DNA from: Glandiceps talaboti
Lineage: Eukaryota > Hemichordata > Enteropneusta > Spengelidae
Direction of reading: 5' to 3'
Assembly (NCBI RefSeq): GCF_964340395.1
Contig: NC_135567.1
Coordinates: forward strand, 6,792,399-6,856,398
DNA: 64,000 nt
The notes under the pieces were generated by a model. It made no database searches. It was not told the DNA's origin and saw only the letters and a list, made by a program, of their open reading frames with translations. Position numbers and translations under genes: made by a program. Below, one piece after another: positions 47,790 to 60,680 of the stretch (position 1 is the stretch's first letter; each line of letters starts with the position of its first letter).

Positions 47790-47905
47790 TGTAATATGGG
47801 ATCTTTCTTTTAGGTCTGTTCATATAGCTTGAATATAGTTGTAAATTAACTTTGACTTTACACAGGTAATCCCCTAGGCTAATCACATCTCTAGTCTGTG
47901 AATAA
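47790..47905 (+). repeat. Third partial copy of a duplicated block
   Basis: 'gaatatagttgtaaattaac' and 'gtaatcccctaggctaatca' + 'catctctagtctgt' match 25915-26000 and 58440-58530, within the segmental duplication. Confidence 0.75.
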
Positions 47906-48090
47906 ATCTGTACTTTACAATTTATTAAAATGTCACCATGCATGAAAAGCTTGATTACTTGTGATTAGCTGTGTTGACTGTTTACAATTCACTTTCCTGT
48001 ATGTACAATGTACTACAATTAATCCGTTTACAATTTTTTCAGTGTTCTGCAAAAATAGACTTGGTCTGTGTATTTTACATTTTTTAGAAA

Positions 48091-48784
48091 ATACCGCCAA
48101 TGGTGTTGTAGCACAACTGTATTTAGCTGCTATGGGGGTGGTCTTGTTGCTAGGCATATTTGCATACATTTTTGGAACCTTTATTAACTTCCCTGCCCTT
48201 CCCACTTTTCATCTTTCCAATATAAACCATTATTTAGTTGTTGCTATGGGCCGGGCATGGTCTTTTTGCTAGATATATCTGCATACATATTTGAATCTGC
48301 ATTCACTTACCTACCAATCCCTGTTGTTATCTTTGCAGTATGCATCATTTCACTGTTTCTAAGGGCATGGTCATGGTTGCTAGGGTAAATTTCCTCATAA
48401 TGTTTTCAACCATAACTGAAGAATAACATTTCCAGAAACATCTCCACTAAGTTTCAACTCATTCACCTTGCAATTTCAGTTTCAAGATACATTTGTAAGT
48501 TTCCACCAAAATTGACATTTTAGACCTAATTTTCACATCATTGATGGGATCATCATGTTTTGACCAATTCTTAATATAAACACACTGAAGAATGTTCCAA
48601 TCAATTTCAGCCCAATATCCTCAGCCGTTTTGGAATTAAAGATTTTTGATAAAAAAATACACATTTTAGACCTAATTTTCACATCACTGATGAGCTCATC
48701 ATGTTATGAACAATTCTTAGTTTAAACAACACTACGAATGTTCCAATCAAATTTGACACCAATCTGCCCAGTAACACAGACACA

Positions 48785-48823
<39 letters not shown>

Positions 48824-48873
48824 TGCCATGCCTGTAGCACTACTGAACCTAAGAAGCTCAGTTATGCTAAAAA
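48091..48873 (+). mobile_element. HINE-like element
   Basis: Start 'ccgccaatggtgttgtagca' + 'caactgta'. Two to three core units, body blocks, (CA)n at 48779-48820, and the hairpin 'tgtagcactactgaacctaa', 'gctcagttatgctaaaaa'. Confidence 0.82.
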
Positions 48874-49276
48874 AGATTTGCTAAAAAGATGGTACATTTT
48901 TTTTAACAAATACTAACAAAATACCCATTTCTCATCCATACAGGATTAGTTATGTTATGTACAAAGTGTTTTTCAGCAATCATTATGAACATCAGATCAC
49001 AAACAAATCTTCATATAATTCCTGATTATTGACATTAAAACTACACTAGCTCTATTTTTTAATCTAATCAAAACAATCAACAATTTATAGTATAAATCTG
49101 TTGAATAACTTATCAAATGAGATTACACTTGTTAATTTGTGGGTAATCAAATCTGTATGCTATAATAACGTTGGCGGTGGTGATATATGGTCTAGACCAT
49201 CAAATACTGTAATTGTATTTGATTCTGTGCACACTTATACATATATATACACATAAATGTTTACTGGGGTGTCAAA
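48874..49276. other. No recognisable gene
   Basis: AT-rich spacer between two HINE-like elements. Confidence 0.4.
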
Positions 49277-50118
49277 ATAGCAGCAATGGCATTGTAGCAC
49301 AACTGTATTTAGCCGTTTCTATGGACGTGGTCTAGTTGCTAGGCATATTTGCATAAATTTTTTGAATCTGCATTTGGTTACCTACCATCCATGTTGTTAT
49401 CTTTGTAATATGCATTGTTATTTCACTTTTGCTAAGGGCGTGGTTATGGTTGCTAGGGCCAAATGTTTAAAAATGTTTTCAACAATAACTGCAGAATAAC
49501 ACATAGAAACATCCCCAACATGTTTCAACCCCATTCAAGTAGTTTCAAGATGTAAGCTTTTGAGCAAAATTGACATTTTTAGACCTAATTTGCATATTGC
49601 TAATGGGATTATCATGTTGTGAATACACTTTCATCTACACATGCCCAGATGCCTCCCCATTAAATTTCAGCCCAATCTACTAGGTATTTTAGAATGATAG
49701 ATTTTTGACAATCTGCTGTTGTTTATGAATTATAGATTTTTGATCAAAAAGACACATTTTCATGCCTAATTTGCATATCACTGATGGGATCATCATGTCG
49801 TTAACAATTCTTAATCTAAACACCTTTAACAACATTCCAACCAAATTTCAGACCGATCTGCACTGTAGCTTTGGAGTTTATGTTTTTTTACCAAAAATCT
49901 GATTTGTTGACCCAAATAAAAAACTAGTGGTACGATCAGTTTGACTTGAACAATTTCCCAACTAGACACCCAAGGTAATGGACCCACCAAATATCATGGC
50001 AATCGGTCAAGCAGTTTTTGACTTTAAATTGTTTACATCCACACACACAAACACCCAGACAGACAGACAGAAAGACAGACAGACAGACATACAGACAGAC
50101 AGACAGACAGACACACAC

Positions 50119-50199
<81 letters not shown>

Positions 50200-50252
50200 T
50201 ACTTTGCCATGCCTATAGCACTAATGAACCTTATCAGTTCAGTTGTGCTAAA
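49277..50252 (+). mobile_element. HINE-like element
   Basis: Start 'cagcaatggcattgtagcac' + 'aactgta'. Core of about one and a half units, body, long (CA)n(GACA)n at 50040-50199, and the hairpin 'tatagcactaatgaacctta', 'tcagttcagttgtgctaaaa'. Confidence 0.85.
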
Positions 50253-50439
50253 AATGGACTCTGTTGCAGCTAGTGCAGGTTTAAGCAAGGTATGTTGCTA
50301 AGGATTATGATAGAACCCCATGACATGTGAGTACAAGTGTGGCATACTCAGTGTATTTGTATGAGTGCTTGCAGTGTTCTCTGCAGCAGTACTGCAATGT
50401 CATACACGTATTTAACATTAATGGTGTTCGGAGTCCCCT

Positions 50440-50879
50440 TCCCCCTCTTTCTAATTTGCAGATCACTAATGAGATCACCATGATGGTGCTTGAGATTTCT
50501 GCACATGCAGATCCCTACATTCCCTTGAAATTTAAGCTTAATCTGCTAGAAAAAAAGACATTTTTAGCCCTAATTTACATATTATTGATGGAATCATCAT
50601 GTGAAGAATTCTTAATGTAACCACCTTTAAGAATGTTCCCACCAAATTTTAGACCTATCTGCCTAGTAGTTTTTGAGTTTAAGTTTTTTCACAAAAATCA
50701 CATTTTTTACCCAAATCACAGCAGTGATGAGATCATTTTGACTAGAACAATTTCCCAACTAGAAACCCAAGGTAATGGACTCACCAAATATCATGGCAAT
50801 CAGTTCAGTAGTTTTTGACTTTAAGTTGTTTACACATACACACACACAAACACACACACAGACACACACTCAGAGAGAC

Positions 50880-50910
<31 letters not shown>

Positions 50911-50978
50911 GGCAGGCAGACACTTATATAGTGATGCCTATAGCACTATTGAACCTTATCAGTTCAGTTATGCTAAAA
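50440..50978 (+). mobile_element. HINE-like element, 5'-truncated
   Basis: Body from 'ctaatttgcagatcactaat' through 'ccaaatatcatggcaatcag', (CA)n/(GACA)n at 50830-50915 and the hairpin 'tatagcactattgaacctta', 'tcagttcagttatgctaaaa'. Confidence 0.8.
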
Positions 50979-52849
50979 ATTTTAATGAGTGTTCTTTAGC
51001 ACTTGAGCAGATTGTTTTAATTTTCGATCAATCATTCTCTTTATTTCAGCTAGTAGAGAAGTAACAAAGAGTATTGAATTCAAAGGAAGACATAAATTGT
51101 TGGGAAGAGGTTGGCTCAGATAGGATGTCAAAAGGAGAAGGCAAGACCTGTGGTGTCAGTATCATCGATGTGTATTAATCACGATGGAGAATCTACCTGT
51201 AGGTGTTTGTTAAATTAACCAAAACTTTGGATGAAAGACTTAATAAAAAGGACTATAATAATAAATCACAACAGACACAATTGTTGAAAGGTTTGTCTCT
51301 GACAGAGTGTGATCTAAAAGTGTTGACTAGGACTACATGAAAGATATCGTATCCCTGTATTGACAGATAATACTAATACCTACATCCTAACAACACAACA
51401 CGTTGAATATACCATATACTGGACTGTTCTAATTTAACTTGTTTCATCAGTGGTTTAGTCTAGTTCCTATACAGTATCTTTATGATTTATACCTTCACTC
51501 ACAGTATAGTGAAGGCTCTGACGAAAGATGTTAATTATGGCTCAACCTTATTGTGAGTAAAACATGAACAGCACATACAACTAGTAATAAAGGGGTGTCA
51601 TCACTGCTCATTAAATATTAATTTGGTACTGTTTTTACAATGTCCAATGTCCAACCAGGACTCCACCGCAGGTATGTTTAAACTCAATCATGTGGGGGAC
51701 GCAACAACATAATCATATTTATATGAATGCTGTATGAGGGAACACAGGAATGTGTGCTGATTAAGGGACTTTGACCAGACTTTGGTTAGGGTTAGGAACC
51801 ATAGTTTGGCATCCAAACTATCACTGGGTTTGACTCCACAATTTTCCTTTCAATTAGTTTTGCTTTTTAATACTATATACAATTGGATCTAATTATTAAT
51901 ATCATCCATATCCAGTGTAAAATAACACCACTTTAATTGTAAGGTTAACATGTGGACCTTCTAACTGTAGTCCATTTGTAAAGAATGTTGTAACAGCTAA
52001 CAGTGTAATGAGATTGTCCCAACTGTAATTATCAATAACTGTAATGTATGACAATTGAACTTTTTACTTCACACTGACAACACTATTTACAGACTTATTG
52101 CATTTAGAGATACCTCACTGGGATGCTAATTAAAATAAATGTAACTGGTGCATTTGTACACTTGATATGAGATGTCATAAACAATTGTGACTAGCAGTGA
52201 AAAACTTTGGTCTGATGTTAAGTTTTGTAATTTCTGAAAATATTGGAAATTAAAGACAAGTCACATAGAAGTCATGTTGAGATTGTAGGAACATACAAAA
52301 TTGTTTCATCATTATTTGGGGGAAAATATTGTTTATTGAAGTTAGCCAAAGTTAAACATATTGAATTATAGGTTGTTCATTAAAATGACATTGATCTTTT
52401 GGCTTCTAAGAATATCTATATCTTAGCATGTATTCAAATTGTCATTATGACAACATGAATAGCAAATGTGGATAACAATCTGAGGCTACGTTTTCCCTGT
52501 GAATGGACTAGAAAAGCTGAGTAAATGGCAAAAATACAGACTTGTGCTGTTCTGTTTGCTGATAATATGTAGGGGTGAGGTTTTGAAATCATTACGCAAA
52601 AAATCTAGAATATAACCTTGATAGAAAAATATATAAAAATAACTTGTCAATTGCATTGCCACTTGTAGTATTACTAATATTATAATATTGATATGTGTAA
52701 AACAAACAGTCTTTAAACTCAGCTAACCCCTGTTTATCAGAAATAATTGCACACAGGAATCATTGAGTTTTATTGTAACACACCATATAACTATGTGCCA
52801 ATCATTCAGTTTAGGGAGGTTATGATATTTGTGATAGCAGACTCCCCTG
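50979..52849. other. No gene that I can support; repeat tag at 51820-51900
   Basis: An acceptor-like 'tttatttcag' near 51050 precedes about 280 bp with interrupted frames; I recognise nothing in it. 51820-51900 is a piece of the 'tactgaaggctt' repeat. Confidence 0.4.
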
Positions 52850-53240
52850 CTCCACCCACAAAAGACACATTTTTATGCTCTAATTTGCATATCGCTGATA
52901 AAATCAGCATATCATCAGTACTTCTAAATCTAAACACTCCTAAGTACGTTCCCACCAGACCTAAAAACTGAACAGAAACAAATGGTTGAGCACCAAAACA
53001 CCAAAATTGCTACTAAACTGCCGCCAAAAAGGGTGGGGCCCTCGCAGTCCGTAATTAACAATTTATCCCTAGAGAAATATACATATTACAGGTTAATCTG
53101 CTCAGTAGTTTTGGTATTATAGATTTTGACCCAAACCACACATCTCTGATGCAATCATTTTCTTTTGAACAATTTTCCATCTACATGCTCTATGTAATGT
53201 CCCATCAAATATCAAGGTAATCAGTCTTTCAAAAAATCTT
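52850..53240 (+). mobile_element. HINE-like element, degraded
   Basis: 'aaagacacatttttatgctc', 'taatttgcatatcgctgat', 'gttaatctgctcagtagttt', 'acacatctctgatgcaatca', 'tcaaatatcaaggtaatcag'. No core, microsatellite or hairpin. Confidence 0.65.
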
Positions 53241-53484
53241 TATTATGAGTTGTCTGTATTACCTCTTTTTTGACTTATAGAATCAATATATTGTTTTAAC
53301 CATGGTGACTGGTTGAATTCTAATACTTTATGAACATTCTTAACGTTCAAATCTATATTGGTATATAACTGTATATAACTATAGATATCTAGAGTGTAAA
53401 ACATTAATTTTTACCCCCTCAGTAGTAATGTATTTATCTTGAATTTCATACAAACCTACATTGGTATCTATAACTATAGATTTC

Positions 53485-53880
53485 TATATACCAAACTGTT
53501 CCCACTTTACTTCTGTAAGACCCACTCCTCTCCTCACAACTGACAATTCATTTACTATATGCCATATGGTTGTCAATGTCAGCAGTGATTTGATGACATG
53601 GTCTGATATTATGATACCAAACCCAACACCTAAGCCATTAATTTATGGTAACACTGGACTGTTCATTACCATGGTTACACAGATGATATAGTAAAAGTGA
53701 ACTTGTTTTGATCATTTCATAACCATAGCTTATAACAATGTAAAGTACAGTGATAGGATGCCAAAATCAAAAAATAATGCTAAACTACACAACATAGTTA
53801 GTCAAAGTAAAATGTGACCCTCCCCTATCCCATTTTCTAAAATATGGCCCTTCTCCAAGAAACGATTTGTAAAGGTTGCC
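53485..53880 (+). repeat. Dispersed repeat, partner of 44590-45125
   Basis: Same block order as 44590-45125, more diverged. It ends at a C tract and leads into the next repeat with no HINE-like element between. Confidence 0.7.
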
Positions 53881-53934
53881 CCCCCCCCATTCCTCCTCCT
53901 AATTCCACTGGTCATACCCTCCTCCCCCCCCCTT

Positions 53935-54215
53935 TGAATTACTGAAGGCTTCATAATTTAACTTGTTCCATCAGTGCGTTTCACTCCATAATGTTTATTT
54001 TAAATGAGTTTTGATTTTTAAAACTATATACAACGGAATCCAGTTGTCCTGAAACACAGCATTCTGTCTTGACAAAATATTATTCATATTGCTACATTTT
54101 ACTGTCAGTCACAGCAAAAATCCTACCAACATTACTACTTGTGGTACATTTCTTTCTATGAGATACCAGTATTTAAGCAGATCATAACCAACTAAGTATA
54201 TATTGTTATTCCATG
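53935..54215 (+). repeat. Dispersed repeat 'tactgaaggctt'
   Basis: 'gaattactgaaggcttcata', 'aactatatacaacggaatcc', 'aaaaatcctaccaacattac'; copy of 11430-11720 and 46430-46700. Confidence 0.7.
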
Positions 54216-55157
54216 TATGTTGACAATCTAAGACATTGGTAACCTATGCAAAAACATGTAGCAATGTTGATAACATTTTGGTTCTCTACATTGTAGATGA
54301 TGAAATGTAGTAATTCTAGTATAAATGTTGACATCCAAGATGATAAATTTGTAGCATAGTAAGATTTTGTGTTGAACCACACATTGTTCTGTTTTAGGTT
54401 AACTGGTTTCTATTGTAACTTAGGGATCGGTCAGTTTCTTCGGTCTGAGGGGACCGGTGGATTGGGAAGGGGGATCACCTTGTTTTTGAAATTGGCAGTA
54501 GGGGGTTTAACTTATTTATATAAGTTCTAAGCATGTTATGGACATCTAACGAGATTTTTCAATGCAAGATGGTAAGGCTTAGTAATCATCAGAATTGATA
54601 CCTTCCCATTGACTATGATGTCAATTGCACCTGGTAAATATATAAGTTCTAAGCATGATTGTTCTAGAAAGATGTATTTTTCCTGATCAGAAGTCATATT
54701 AGCACCAGTTTCACAACTTGAAAATATACTACTCGCATTTGGTAGGAATCATTGACATCCGGGGGGGGGGGGGTATGTACAATTGTGACCATTTTGAATA
54801 CAGGAAAACTTATAGTAGTAGTAATTCTTGTAGTTGATAATGATTTGTAATTGTGCGCTCTCTTGTTGATGCTTGTCAGTATTATTTATTTATTTATTTA
54901 TTTATAGTTTGTTTGTTTTGTATGTTTGTTTTCGTAAATATAACAAATAAGCCTGAGTGCCCTGTGATTGTAGTTACCGGAGGTTCCCTTAGGATGCTTC
55001 CACAAAAAATTGGTGGTGGTGGTGGTGGTGGTGGGGGGGTGGTTTCTGTCAAACCCCCAATTTTTTAAGTACCCCCCCCCTCGTCACAGCCCAAAATGTT
55101 GAAGTACATTTTAAACAGCATATAAGTTTGGTGGTTTTTTTTACAATACACGCACAC

Positions 55158-55259
55158 ATACCATACATACATACATACATACATACATACATACACACAC
55201 ACACATACATACATACATACATACATACATACATACATACATAATTTATATATACAATG

Positions 55260-55325
<66 letters not shown>

Positions 55326-55343
55326 AATACATACATACATACA

Positions 55344-55375
<32 letters not shown>
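55158..55375 (+). repeat. (CATA)n/(CA)n compound microsatellite
   Basis: Long CATA runs with CA blocks and a short unique island (55240-55262). It replaces the GACA-rich microsatellite at the matching place in copy A. The Met-Tyr-Val-Cys frames are artefacts. Confidence 0.93.
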
Positions 55376-55377
<2 letters not shown>

Positions 55378-56413
55378 CTGATCACATTACTATCCAGGCA
55401 TCAAGTACCCTGCCTGTAAAACAATGTCTACCAAGACATTCTCTTTGCAAAAATTAAAAGAATGTGTTTTACTGTTCTGTCCCTTTGGCACAAACTGAGA
55501 TTGTCTTCTTAATTACATTTGCAAATGTTGATGAACAAGCTATTTAAAAACAGTTTTGTAACGGAATGTATTAGTTCAGTACCCAAATTGTAAAGTAGTA
55601 AAAACTGACAACTTGAACAGAATGACGTTGAATAACACTATAAAATGCAGTTTTGCATCTTGTTCTTGTTTGATTTAATGGAATATACTGTCAAGAGAAA
55701 ATAAATGTAACTCAAACAAGCCAAGCCACATTTTCATGTCACAGAATGTTGCATTAAGTCATATATTGGTATTGATATTTACATAGTGCATGCAGTATCG
55801 TTGTATTGTCTTCTTTCAAGACTTTTTACAAAACCTTTACTAAGTGTGTTCATTTTACTTTTTAGACTTCCATGTGGTAGCTCTCCTTCCAGAATGTGTA
55901 TAATGAAAATGTCATTTTCAACAACGTCACTCTTATCATCATCATCAGAACAATCTCTCCTTCAAGTAAATCTGAGTTTGAACTATATGTATCTGTATCA
56001 TCATTCTCACTGTGATTATCACTGTTTTCAAATAACACATTACTCCCACTATCAATATTGATAATAATGTATCTATTTACTTATACTTAATATATTTAGG
56101 CAAAGTTTAAAAGTTAAAAAAAGTTCATTTCTCTTTTTTTTCTATGATAGTTAATATGCCAAATATTATCATTTGTTACACATTTAGCAGCTGGTGTTCA
56201 GCTCACCATTTCTAGAAAGTACCTAGCATACCTTAGAGTTTATGTTGTAAAGTTATAGTCATGTCAATAGGAGAGGAATTTTACACAAAATAGTTCGATA
56301 TCACTTAGGAACAAGGGAAGGGTGGTCATATTAAACAAAATATTTTCAGTATAAGTGGAAAGGGAAATTTGAAGCATAAAATACCATATAGAATATCAGT
56401 ATACCACATTAGT

Positions 56414-57494
56414 AAATATACCGCCAATGGCGTTGTAGCACAACTGTACAGTTTTTAAAAATGTTTATCCATATGCTAGTCCATACTAACAATAGGTGTT
56501 CATTTGCTGAATAACTATCCAGTTGCCTATCCAACCATGTTGCTATCTTTACGATAAATGCTATCATTTGGCTGTTGCTATGGGTGTGGTCATGTTGTTA
56601 GATATATTTGCATACATTTATGTATGTTTTTGTTCACTTGTGTATGAATTCCTGATATTGTCTTTGCAATACATGTGATCATTTGGCTGTTGCTATGGGC
56701 GTGGTCTTGTTGCTATGCAATTTTACATACATTTTTTGAATGTTTATTCAATTGTCTATTAAACCCTGTTGTTATCTTTGTGAAATACACCACCGTTTGG
56801 CTGTTGCTATGGGCGTGGTCATGGTTGCTAGGGTATTTGCATACATTTTTTGAATGTTTACTCACTTGCCTACCAGATGATATTGTTATTTGACCAAAAT
56901 ATACTGCCATTTGGTTGTTGCTAAAGGGCATGATCATGGTCGCTAGGGCCAATTTTGTCAAAATATTTTGAAGAAAATCTGCAGAATAATTGTTTCAGAA
57001 ACATCTCGCCAAGTTTCAGACTCATTGACCAAGTACTTTATGAGATATAAGTTTTTGACCAAAAATGAACATTCTTACACCTAATTTGCATATCACTCAT
57101 GGCATCATTGTATGCTTAATATATCTTCGTCCATACATCCCAAGATGCATTCCCATTAAATTTCAGCCCAATCTGCTCAGTAGTTTTTGGAATTATAGAT
57201 TTTTAACCAAAAAGACACATTTTAGCCCTAATTTGCATATCACTTATGGAATCTTCATGTCATGAACAAATCTTACTTTACACCCCCTAAAGAATCTTCC
57301 CACCAAATTTCACACCAATCTGCCCAGTAGTTTCTGAGCTTAAGTTTTTTGACCAAAAATCACATTTTTTGACCCAAATCACACACCTGTGATGCGATCA
57401 TTTTGATTTGAACAATTTCCCAACTAGACACCCAAGGTAATGGACCCACCAAATATCATGGCAATCGGTTCAGCAGTTTTTGACTTTAATTGTT

Positions 57495-57550
<56 letters not shown>

Positions 57551-57612
57551 GACAGACGCCGGGCGATCCCTATAGCACTACTGAACCTCAGTCAGTTCAG
57601 TTGTGCTAAAAA
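56414..57612 (+). mobile_element. HINE-like element, near full length
   Basis: Start 'ccgccaatggcgttgtagca' + 'caactgta'. Four core units (56560-56950), full body ('aacatctcgccaagtttcag', 'cccaatctgctcagtag', 'caatctgcccagtag'), (CA)n at 57497-57546, then 'ctatagcactactgaacctc' and 'agttcagttgtgctaaaaa'. Here the start decamer AGCACAACTG and the end decamer CAGTTGTGCT are exact inverts. Confidence 0.87.
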
Positions 57613-57884
57613 CTGATGGAAAGTGATGGAAAGTGCTGATAAACATGACATTTATTCCTTGTGTTGTGATAGTGCATGCAATCATTAGAATCGGAGGGCT
57701 TTTGCTCAAAATGCATTTTGACATCGTTGTTGAAACTGATTTTTGCACATAGCAGGGGAAATGACTACTTTACAGTAATCCTGGTCCTGGATATGTTCAA
57801 CCCTGAAGCTACACATTTTAAGACACTGGTATTTTTTGGACCAAAAACAGCAAGTGCCATTCAACTTTTACGTTGATATATTAT

Positions 57885-58080
57885 TTTGTATGTGCAATTT
57901 GAAGGATCAACAACATTTAACAACAAGACATATGGCAGCAGTGATTTTTCAAACTGTACTCCAAACTTTGGAATGGCTTACCACAAGAAATTTGTCAGTC
58001 ATCAAATCTGGAGACTTTTTTGGACAAATTGAAAGCACATCTCTTCAAACTAGCATATTGTGTGGATTGAACCTTTCAAG
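57885..58080 (+). pseudogene. Fossil C-terminus of a non-LTR retrotransposon ORF (copy B)
   Basis: Nearly identical to 25370-25565, with the same LWNGLPQEI and KLKAHLFKLAYC segments and the same internal frameshift. Confidence 0.65.
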
Positions 58081-58764
58081 TGCCATTAAACAGAACTTAT
58101 CTTTTGGAATCTGACACTATGGTTGAAAATAACTGACCACCTATTGATAGGTTAATTTTCCCATGTATGAGGAGTCATGAAGTCAATTTATTTTTCAGGC
58201 CCCCCCCCCCCCCCCATGACCCACATTATTTTTTTCAGATACCCCCCCCAATGCTATGCACATTTTTTCGCGAAACCCCCCCCCCCCTAAAATATCCCCC
58301 AACAAGTTTTTGTGAAAGCAGCCTTAATATCAAATTGTAAGCTTTATTGAAAAGAAGTATCATCCAAACACACAAACAGACCTAGTAGAAGTGAGCCACC
58401 AATGCAATGGTTGTGAGTTGTGTGTTTCTGAACTTTCCTTTACGTCTGTTCATATTGCTTGAATATAGTTGTACATTAACTTTGAATAAACAAGGGTAAT
58501 CCCCTAGGCTAATCACATCTCTAGTCTGTTACAAAAACATGTCAAAATATAACTCTATAGCATTTCTATAGTTGTCTACAAAATATCTATAAAATCTTTT
58601 TGTAAGGGGAGCTGATTTTTTTATGAAAATATGCCGGTACTTACCTGATCAAGTTAAATTATTGTAAAAATATTCTCTGAAAAAATCAATTGACCTCACA
58701 TTGGGATGTATGTATATGTCACAGAGTAGATAAATAAGATATTAGTCATCTAAAATCAACTTAC

Positions 58765-58863
58765 GATAGCAGCAGCATTTACTTGGGCCCCAGCTTCCAG
58801 CAGCAATTTACAGATATCCAAATGCCCTTCCTCAGCTCCATAATGTAGACTTGTCGCGTTGAA
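58765..58863 (-). CDS. Ankyrin-repeat exon (33 codons), copy B
   Basis: Acceptor 'ttttaattatag' ends at 58864 and the donor ATC|GTAAGT starts at 58764. Open phase-0 exon encoding TSLHYGAEEGHLDICKLLLE and AGAQVNAAAI. It differs from the 26242-26340 exon at a few codons (AQK to AEE, ADG to AAI, N-T to N-A) yet keeps the frame, length and both splice sites. Confidence 0.78.
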
Positions 58864-59380
58864 CTATAATTAAAAGACACATTATGTATTAATCCTCCTG
58901 TTATAATATTGCAATATATTATATCAATAATATGTGTAAAATTACTTGAAATGTTTCCCAAGTCTTATTATTATTATTATATATATAGATTGGTTAATGT
59001 TCACATAGAAAAAACTATGTATTTAAAATTTGACGTTATTTGTATTTATTACATGTAATGTGTACTGTAAAAGTTTTTATTTTGATAAAATACATGTCAG
59101 AAGTCATTATAAGAATTGATGATATTTTTGGTAAAATCACAAACATTCCTAGACATGCACCTCAATAATATTCCTTGCCATACTGTGTTCAAAATGGTCA
59201 AATGTGTCAATCATGGTACCATGTTCTGTGTGGTTCTTAACGCATATTGTTACAGTGAACTTGTACTTATATATAAGAAAAAATAGATTCTGTCATATAC
59301 ATGACATCACATTGTTTGGAACCAGAAAAAACTGTTTGGGTATAATAATGTATCTGTTAAAACATTTGTGATAGTGATGT

Positions 59381-59390
59381 TTTGTTGTTC

Positions 59391-59462
<72 letters not shown>
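59381..59462 (+). repeat. (TTG)n microsatellite
   Basis: About 27 TTG units inside a ~250-bp insert specific to copy B. The poly-cysteine frame 59368-59568 is an artefact. Confidence 0.95.
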
Positions 59463-59734
59463 CATTTGGTTTTCACCACACCCTTCTAAAGTTCAGACTG
59501 TTCAGTGGTGCAACCTCTGTCATCAAAACCAAGTACATGTCATACAGATTCTTGTATTCAACCATTAACCTTCTGGTACATGTACATTACAATGAGTGTG
59601 TAGAATTAATGATACAAAAAATACTTATGGTCAAATCATTTTAAAGGCAGATGGAACACTACAAGTATGACATGTACAATGATATTTTAAGCATACCAAA
59701 TATCATAAGATAAATTTTAGATGTAAGTATTATT

Positions 59735-59815
59735 TACACACACACACACACACACACACAGACACAGACACACACACACACACAGAGACACACACAGACA
59801 CACACACACACACAT
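59735..59815 (+). repeat. (CA)n/(GACA) microsatellite
   Basis: CA run with several 'gacaca' interruptions, followed by 'atttcaccatgcatttagca'. Counterpart of 26938-26962. Confidence 0.9.
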
Positions 59816-60544
59816 TTCACCATGCATTTAGCACTGCCAACTCTAGTTATTCCATGTTACAGAGAAATATCTTACTTAAATACACCAAATTGGAATGACT
59901 GTTTCATAGGAACTAGCTTAATTTGCCAAAAAAATTTATAGTAAATTAAGAGCAAAAAATGTTTATTTTCAGTGAGTTGTTTTTTGATAATGACCAAGAA
60001 AAGAACTATAAATATCAATACATAAATGTGCATAAATCAGAAAATTCAAAATGTTTTACTACATTTTTAAAAAAATCCCATAATTCTGATAAATAACATG
60101 TTATTTGACAGCTCAATCATGAGAATAAAGTGCTCTTGTCAGAATATAACTACAATGCCCATTACTGAAAATGGTATTTTGCCAAATGTTACAAGAATTG
60201 TATGATGGAAGAAGAATTCAGAATTCAGACCTCTTTTGGAAACGTCTGGAAGAATATTACTCTCTTGGAAAACTAGTGATTGTAAGAAAAAACACTGTAT
60301 AACTTCACAAGTTTCTTGGTAAATTCTCAAGAGAATGTATAAAAATGCCAAGATACCTTCTGACTTTATGCATGACTGTGTTCTTCTTTCAGAAACTAAC
60401 TATGACAACAATCTCTGCTGTAATGTCTACATGTGATATATGAAGAACTTCCAAAATTACTATTTTCTTGCAATTCTGGTAGTAGCTAAGACAACAATTT
60501 CCAACACAGGAATTGTTATATTATGAAAACATCTCTTTAATTTG

Positions 60545-60676
60545 AGTAGTATAAGAACTGATGGGACCAGCACCTTTGCTAGAAAACACAATACATGGAA
60601 TGTCATGACTTGAGTGTTAATGTCTGAGAGTATCGTATCCTGGAAGTGTGGGCTTCCCATCAGTTCTTATACTACT
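60545..60676. repeat. 132-bp unit with 22-bp inverted ends, copy B
   Basis: Same arms as 31583-31604 and 31693-31714. Confidence 0.8.
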
Positions 60677-60680
60677 ATAG

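Larger units (their letters stand above)
54535..60680 (+). repeat. Segmental duplication, copy B
   Basis: Direct partner of 22788-31718. Copy B has its own insert at about 55110-56000 and a longer HINE-like element (56414-57612). It lacks the 27221-31112 block of copy A, the join being near 60060-60075. Ends at 'tactactatag'. Confidence 0.88.

Noticed and set aside
51050-51340. Possible exon after 'tttatttcag'
   Set aside because: Interrupted by stops in each frame and no recognisable motif.
59368-59568. Poly-cysteine frame
   Set aside because: Read-through of (TTG)n.
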